From: Jiangella ureilytica
GTDB taxonomy: Bacteria > Actinomycetota > Actinomycetes > Jiangellales > Jiangellaceae
NCBI RefSeq assembly: GCF_004348545.1
Contig: NZ_SMKL01000025.1
Location: 1-64,000, forward strand
Length of the DNA: 64,000 nucleotides
Reading direction: 5' to 3'
Shown: positions 59,630-64,000 of the stretch, piece by piece
Position numbering within the stretch: position 1 is the stretch's first letter
Layout: each line of letters opens with the position of its first letter
Notes under the pieces: model-generated
What the model saw: only the letters and a program-made list of their open reading frames with translations
Told to the model about the DNA's origin: nothing
Databases searched by the model: none
Made by a program: the position numbers and the translations under genes

Positions 59630-61144
59630 TCAGTCCGACGGGGGCGTGACGGCGGGCAGCGGGCGGACGGCGGGGCCGGCGAGGACCCGTCCGTCGGTCG
59701 CGAACCGGGATGCGTGGCAGGGGCAGTCCCAGGTCCGTTCCGCGTCGTTGAACACGACCAGGCAGCCGAGGTGGGTGCAGCGCGCCGACACGCACTGCAG
59801 GCCGCCCTCGTCGTCGCGGTAGGCGGCGATCGCGCGGGTGCCGTCGGTGACGACGCGGCCGGCGCCAGGAGGCAGCGAGTCGATGCCGCGCCGGACGGCC
59901 AAGACGTCGACGCGGTCGCCGACGAAGCGGGCCGCGACGTAGGCGTTGGCCTTCACGAACTCCGTCGCCGACTGCCGGACAGTGGTCCGCTGCGGGTCGA
60001 GCACGCCGGCCAGCGGGTTCTCCGTCCCCGTGACGAGGTCGCGGAGCAGCAGCGCCGCCAGCGTGCCGTTGGTCATGCCCCAGTGCCCGAACCCGGTCGC
60101 GACCCACACGTTCCGGGCGCGCGGGTGGAACCGGCCGACGTAGGGGAGGGAGTCGACGGTGGTGAGGTCGTGCGCGAGCCAGTGGTAGGCCGGCTCCGCG
60201 AGCCCGAGCCGCTCGCGCGCCCACGCCGCCAGCGCGTCGTAGTGCTTCGCGACGCTGGTTCGGGCGCCGACGCGGTGTCCCTCGCCGCCGACGATCAGCA
60301 GGGCGCGGCCGTCGTCCGCGGGGGTGGTGCGGATGGAGTGCCGGTCCTCGCTGCTGATGTACATGCCGGCGGGGACGCCGTCGGGCCCGGCCGCCGAGGG
60401 GAACCCGGCGACGACGAGGTCGCGGCGCGGCTCCAGCCGGGCGAAGAAGAGGCCGCGGTCGAAGATCGGGTAATGGGTGGCGACGACGACGTGGCGGGCA
60501 CGGATCTCGCCCGCGGTGGTCGTGACGACGCACGGGTCGCCCTCGGTGAGCCCGAGCGCGCGAGTCCCGGTGACGACGGTGCCGCCGTCGCCGGGAATGC
60601 GGGTCGCGAGCTCCAGCAACCATTGGCGCGGGTGGAACTGCGCCTGCCCGGTGAACCGCACGGCGCCGCTCACGGCGAACGGCAACCCGGTTTCGGTCGT
60701 GAAGGTGGCGGGGAGCCCGGCGGCCGCGGCGGCCTCGGCCTCGCGGCGCAGCCCGTCGGCCGACGACGGCTGCTCGGCGAACACGTAGGACTCGCGCCGC
60801 GACCAGTCCGCGTCCGCGCCGACGGCGGCCGCCTCGGTCTCGATCCAGTCGATCGCCAGCTGCTGGCCGGCGCCGTACGCACGCGCGGTGTCGACGCCGA
60901 ACTTGCTGGTCAGCTGCGCGTAGATGGCGCCGTGTTGGCTGGTGACCTTCGCCGTCGTGTGGCCGGTGACCCCGGCCGCCAGCCGCTCGTCGGCCTCGAT
61001 CAGCGCCACCGACAGCCCCGCCTGCTTCAGCAGATACGCCGTCGTGATGCCCGCGATCCCCGCTCCGAGCACGACGGCGTCGGCGTCGGTGAGCGGCGAC
61101 GGCGCGAGCGGCGGGTCCCCGGTGCTGTCCAGCCAGTACGACAC
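59630..61144 (-). CDS. FAD-dependent oxidoreductase with C-terminal Rieske domain
   Basis: 504 residues. DAO-type FAD domain (about 20-380): VVLGAGIAGITTAYLLKQAG, HTTAKVTSQHGAIYAQLTSK, and near the end VGRFHPRARNVWVATGFGHW. The C-terminal Rieske 2Fe-2S domain (about 410-500) has ligands in CTHLGCLVVF and CPCHASRFA. Such fused proteins are widespread but poorly characterised; they may oxidise amines using the iron-sulfur group as electron relay. Lies 10 bases upstream of the end of the dehydrogenase gene, same strand, likely one transcript. Confidence 0.88.
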   Translation of the reverse strand: MSYWLDSTGDPPLAPSPLTDADAVVLGAGIAGITTAYLLKQAGLSVALIEADERLAAGVTGHTTAKVTSQHGAIYAQLTSKFGVDTARAYGAGQQLAIDWIETEAAAVGADADWSRRESYVFAEQPSSADGLRREAEAAAAAGLPATFTTETGLPFAVSGAVRFTGQAQFHPRQWLLELATRIPGDGGTVVTGTRALGLTEGDPCVVTTTAGEIRARHVVVATHYPIFDRGLFFARLEPRRDLVVAGFPSAAGPDGVPAGMYISSEDRHSIRTTPADDGRALLIVGGEGHRVGARTSVAKHYDALAAWARERLGLAEPAYHWLAHDLTTVDSLPYVGRFHPRARNVWVATGFGHWGMTNGTLAALLLRDLVTGTENPLAGVLDPQRTTVRQSATEFVKANAYVAARFVGDRVDVLAVRRGIDSLPPGAGRVVTDGTRAIAAYRDDEGGLQCVSARCTHLGCLVVFNDAERTWDCPCHASRFATDGRVLAGPAVRPLPAVTPPSD

Positions 61145-61154
61145 GCGTGCCTCC

Positions 61155-62330
61155 TCAAGGCGTCAGCAGGACCTTGACCGCACCGTCGTCCTTCTTCTGG
61201 AACATCTCGTAGGCGGCGGGCGCCTCGTCGAGCGGCAGCCGGTGGGTGTGGAACGTCTCGACGCCGAGCGGATCGCCGTCACCGAGCAGCGGCATGATCT
61301 CGTCGGTCCAGCGCCGCACGTTGGCCTGCCCCATGCGCAGCTGCACCTGCTTGTCGAAGAGCGTGAGCATCGGCAGCGGATCGGCCATGCCGCCGTAGAC
61401 GCCGCTGAGCGAGATCGTCCCGCCGCGGCGGACCCCGTCGATGGCCGCGTAGAACGACGCGAGCCGGTCGATCCCCGCCTTCTGCATCATCGGCTCGGCG
61501 ATCGCATCCGGAAGCAGGCCGGTCATCTTCTGCAGGAAGGTCGCGCCGGGCGAGCCGTGCGCCTCCATGCCGACGGCGTCGATGACGGAGTCCGCGCCAC
61601 GCCCGTCGGTCCGCTCACGCACCTCGGCGGTGACGTCATGGGCCTCGGGATCGAACACCGTCGCGTCACGGGAGGCCACCCGGAGGCGGCGTTCCGGGAT
61701 CGGGTCGGAGGCGAACACCCGGTGGCCCCGGTGCAGCGCGATCCGGGCGGCCATGTCGCCGATGGGGCCGAGTCCGAGCACCAGCACGGTGCCGCCGGGC
61801 GGGATCGCGGCGTACTCGACGGCCTGCCAGGCGGTGGGCAGCACGTCGGACAGGTAGAGGTACCGCTCGTCCGGTCCGTCCGGTGGCAGTGTGATCGGGG
61901 CGTACTGCGCCTGCCGGACCCGCAGGTACTGCGCCTGGCCGCCGGGCACCTGGCCGTACAGCTTGGTGTAGCCGTACAGCGCCGCGCCCATGTCGTGCTC
62001 GCGCACCTGGGTGGTCTCGCACTGCGTGTGCAGGCCCTGTGCGCACATGTAGCAGGTGCCGCAGCAGATCTGGAACGGCACGACCACCCGGTCGCCCGGG
62101 GCGAGCTGCGGCACGGCGCTGCCGACCTCTTCGACGATCCCCATGGACTCGTGGCCCAGGACGTCGCCGGGCTCCATGAACGGCGACATCGGCTCGTACA
62201 AGTGCAGGTCCGAGCCGCAGATCGCGGTCGTCGTGACGCGGATGACCGCGTCCGTCGGCTCTTCGATGCGTGGGTCCGGGACCTCTTCGACGCGCACGTC
62301 GCGTTTGCCCTGCCAGGTCACCGCCCTCAT
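61155..62330 (-). CDS. Zinc-dependent dehydrogenase, formaldehyde-dehydrogenase-like
   Basis: 391 residues, MDR family. Catalytic zinc ligands C38 (CGSDLHLY) and H60-E61 (GHESMGIV). Structural zinc cysteines near 89-104 (CCGTCYMCAQG, then C). Rossmann motif VLGLGPIGDMAARIAL. Extra residues around 150-170 and 245-280 match the glutathione-independent formaldehyde dehydrogenase / PLP-free group. Substrate likely a small aldehyde or alcohol. It precedes the FAD-Rieske gene by 10 bases. Confidence 0.88.
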   Translation of the reverse strand: MRAVTWQGKRDVRVEEVPDPRIEEPTDAVIRVTTTAICGSDLHLYEPMSPFMEPGDVLGHESMGIVEEVGSAVPQLAPGDRVVVPFQICCGTCYMCAQGLHTQCETTQVREHDMGAALYGYTKLYGQVPGGQAQYLRVRQAQYAPITLPPDGPDERYLYLSDVLPTAWQAVEYAAIPPGGTVLVLGLGPIGDMAARIALHRGHRVFASDPIPERRLRVASRDATVFDPEAHDVTAEVRERTDGRGADSVIDAVGMEAHGSPGATFLQKMTGLLPDAIAEPMMQKAGIDRLASFYAAIDGVRRGGTISLSGVYGGMADPLPMLTLFDKQVQLRMGQANVRRWTDEIMPLLGDGDPLGVETFHTHRLPLDEAPAAYEMFQKKDDGAVKVLLTP

Positions 62331-62402
62331 GTCCCGCCCCTCTCACCGGATCAGTTGAAATCCGGGTACCCGGGGAGGCGGCGCCCATGCGCCGGCCCGC
62401 CG

Positions 62403-63962
62403 TCAGGTGTCGCCGTCGGGCACCAGCGGGACCGTCAGGACGAAGGTGCCGGCCGGCTGGTCGGGCGTGCCCGGCTCGTAGACGACGTCGCCGTCGTGGG
62501 CGCGGGCGAGCTCACGGGCGATGTAGAGGCCCAGGCCGGTGCCGCGGGCGCCGTCGCCGGTGCTGAACCGCTGGAACAGCCGCTTCAGGACCTCGGACGG
62601 AACCCCGTCGCCGGCGTCGGTGACCTCGACCCGGGCCACGCCGCGGGCGCTGCCGATGCGGATCTCGACCGGCGGCGCGCCGTGATGCAACGCGTTGCCG
62701 ATGAGGTTCTCGATGGCCTGCACCAGCCGGCCGGGGTCGGCGAGCACCTGGACGTCGGGCTCGAGGTGCGCGGTGACGGCGCCGGCACCGGCGCCCTCGC
62801 GGGTCGAGCGGACCGTCTCGATGGCCGTCGCCACCAGCACCGCCAGCGACGTCGGGGCCGGTCGCAGCCGCAGTGAGTCGGCGTCGAGCCGCGACGTGGT
62901 GAGCAGGTCGGTGACCAGCCGCTGCAGCCGGACGGCGCTGCTGGACATGCTGTGCAGGAGCCGGGTGCGGTCGTCGGCGCTGAGTTCGGACCAGTGCCGG
63001 CTCAAGGTGTCGGCCGTGCCCCCGAGGACCGACGCGGGCGTGCGCAGCTCGTGTGCCGTGACGGCCAGGAACTGCCTCTGCTCCTCGGCCGCCCGCTGGA
63101 GCTGCTCGTTGGCGGCGGCCACGGCGGCCGCGGCGGCCTCGCGCTGCTCCGTGACCCGGCGCGCCTCGGTCATGTCGCGGGTGACCTTGGCGAACCCGAT
63201 GTGCTCGCCCATCTCGTTGAAGACGGCGGTGATGAGGACGTTCGCCCAGAACCGGGTGCCGTCCTTGCGCAGCCGCCAGCCCTCTTCGCCGTACTGGCCG
63301 GTGCGCAGCGCCTGCTGCAGCTCGAACTCTGGGTGCTGCTCGTCGCGCTTCTCCTGCGGATAGAAGACGCGGAAGTGCTGGCCGATAATCTCTGTGGCGG
63401 AGTAGCCCTTGATCCGCTCGGCGCCGGCGTTCCAGCTGGCGACGTGGCCATGGGGATCGAGCATGAAGATCGCGTAGTCGCGTACGGCCTCGACCAGCAG
63501 CCGGAACCGCTCCTCGCTGCGGCGCAGTTCCTCTTCGGCGGCACGCTGCTGAGTGATGTCCTGGACCTGCAGGAACACGTAGAGCGCCTGCCCGCGGGAG
63601 TCGCGGACGGGCGCCAGGGTGGCGAGCACCTTCCGCTTCTCGGACGCGTCGCTGACGTCGTGCTCGAGGTGGACGATGTCGGCCGACATGCGCGTGATGT
63701 CGAACAGCGCGGCGTCGAGGAGGTCGCCGCGACCGCTGGTCAGCCGCCCGTAGTCGAGTCCGACCAACTCGTGCGGCTTGCAGCCCATGAGGTCGCTGAG
63801 GGCGCGGTTGGCGCGCACGATGCTGCCGGTCAGGGTCATCGTCGCCATGCCGATGGCGGCCTGCTCGAACACCTCGCGGAACCGCTCGAGGTGCTCGTCG
63901 AGGACCTGCTGGTCGCGGCCGCGTATGGGCGGGTGCGCGGCCGGGTCGGCGACGACGGTCAT
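62403..63962 (-). CDS. Soluble PAS-PAS sensor histidine kinase
   Basis: 519 residues with no membrane helix. First PAS (about 25-145: FEQAAIGMATMTLTGSIVRA), second PAS with PAC (about 148-270: LLVEAVRDYAIFMLDPHGH, GTRFWANVLITAVF), a coiled-coil linker rich in Ala/Glu, then the His box AVTAHELRTPASVLGG, N-box AIENLIGNALHHG and G-box GTGLGLYIARELARAHDG. It senses a cytoplasmic or redox cue. No response regulator is adjacent, so it is an orphan kinase. The 38 bases beyond its start at the window edge hold no complete feature. Confidence 0.9.
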   Translation of the reverse strand: MTVVADPAAHPPIRGRDQQVLDEHLERFREVFEQAAIGMATMTLTGSIVRANRALSDLMGCKPHELVGLDYGRLTSGRGDLLDAALFDITRMSADIVHLEHDVSDASEKRKVLATLAPVRDSRGQALYVFLQVQDITQQRAAEEELRRSEERFRLLVEAVRDYAIFMLDPHGHVASWNAGAERIKGYSATEIIGQHFRVFYPQEKRDEQHPEFELQQALRTGQYGEEGWRLRKDGTRFWANVLITAVFNEMGEHIGFAKVTRDMTEARRVTEQREAAAAAVAAANEQLQRAAEEQRQFLAVTAHELRTPASVLGGTADTLSRHWSELSADDRTRLLHSMSSSAVRLQRLVTDLLTTSRLDADSLRLRPAPTSLAVLVATAIETVRSTREGAGAGAVTAHLEPDVQVLADPGRLVQAIENLIGNALHHGAPPVEIRIGSARGVARVEVTDAGDGVPSEVLKRLFQRFSTGDGARGTGLGLYIARELARAHDGDVVYEPGTPDQPAGTFVLTVPLVPDGDT

Positions 63963-64000
63963 GGCCGGCCGGGCGCGCGGGCCGGGGACGACGTGGTGCT

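Noticed and set aside
1-64000. tRNA or rRNA genes.
   Set aside because: No cloverleaf-type T-arm sequence or rRNA-like conserved stretch was recognised while reading the gaps; a covariance-model search was not possible.

Overview
The window is GC-rich (about 70 percent or more), densely coding DNA with GTG starts and many ATGA/GTGA stop-start overlaps. It also carries F420-type oxidoreductases, a BTAD regulator, a SigB/SigF-type sigma factor and a class F sortase. This combination points to the chromosome of a free-living actinomycete. The genus cannot be fixed from the sequence; a Jiangella-like or other soil actinomycete is plausible. No rRNA, tRNA, CRISPR array, integrase or insertion sequence was found.

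Layout. 1-1260: the last codons of a formylglycine-generating enzyme, a small membrane protein and the decayed remains of an MmyB-like regulator. 1281-11845: a zinc alcohol dehydrogenase, then a sugar-utilization locus with a LacI repressor, two LacI-type operators, a GH36 alpha-galactosidase, a lipoprotein-permease ABC importer without its own ATPase, a large secreted glycosidase with three carbohydrate-binding modules, and a strong terminator. 11912-17473: a stress block with an F420-type oxidoreductase, a SigF-type sigma factor, Hsp20 facing a MerR regulator, and a GlsB-type membrane protein. Three genes here carry similar SigF-like promoters (GTnT-N15-GGGTA). A GH5 gene cut short by an MFS gene also lies in this block. 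17540-23494: a VanY-like carboxypeptidase beside a VanRS-like two-component system, a TetR/NTF2 pair with twin operators, and a DUF4142-sortase pair.

23501-28510: CtaG, DUF2243 and hemerythrin genes facing ctaC-ctaD of the aa3 oxidase, followed by an unlisted 42-residue membrane ORF. 28731-38459: a DUF4097 protein, a 1045-residue BTAD/NB-ARC/TPR regulator, a repeat-rich spacer with a long hairpin, an orphan VapC with a truncated Phd-like antitoxin, a gamma-carbonic-anhydrase-like protein, pyruvate carboxylase and an NmrA-like protein. 38470-48065: a leftward array (GH20, SDR, GNAT, YCII, ECF42 sigma, MFS, DUF899), a family A DNA polymerase-like gene and an ECF41 sigma factor.

48159-55264: a second copy of the hairpin repeat, GntR-ACC deaminase, a TIGR03086/MarR pair sharing an operator, an F420 redox pair, and an HTH-PIN toxin-antitoxin module with a tandem-repeat promoter. 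55293-64000: an MFS pump with its TetR and two operators, a kinase-like APH protein, Ppx/GppA, an FAD-Rieske oxidase, a formaldehyde-dehydrogenase-like enzyme and a soluble PAS histidine kinase.

No single large unknown system stands out. The most unusual signals are the dispersed hairpin repeat family (32759-33060 and 48159-48230), the SigF-like promoter set, the toxin modules with broken or unusual antitoxins, and the small unlisted genes at 28382 and 11912. All functions are inferred from motifs read by eye; no database search was run.
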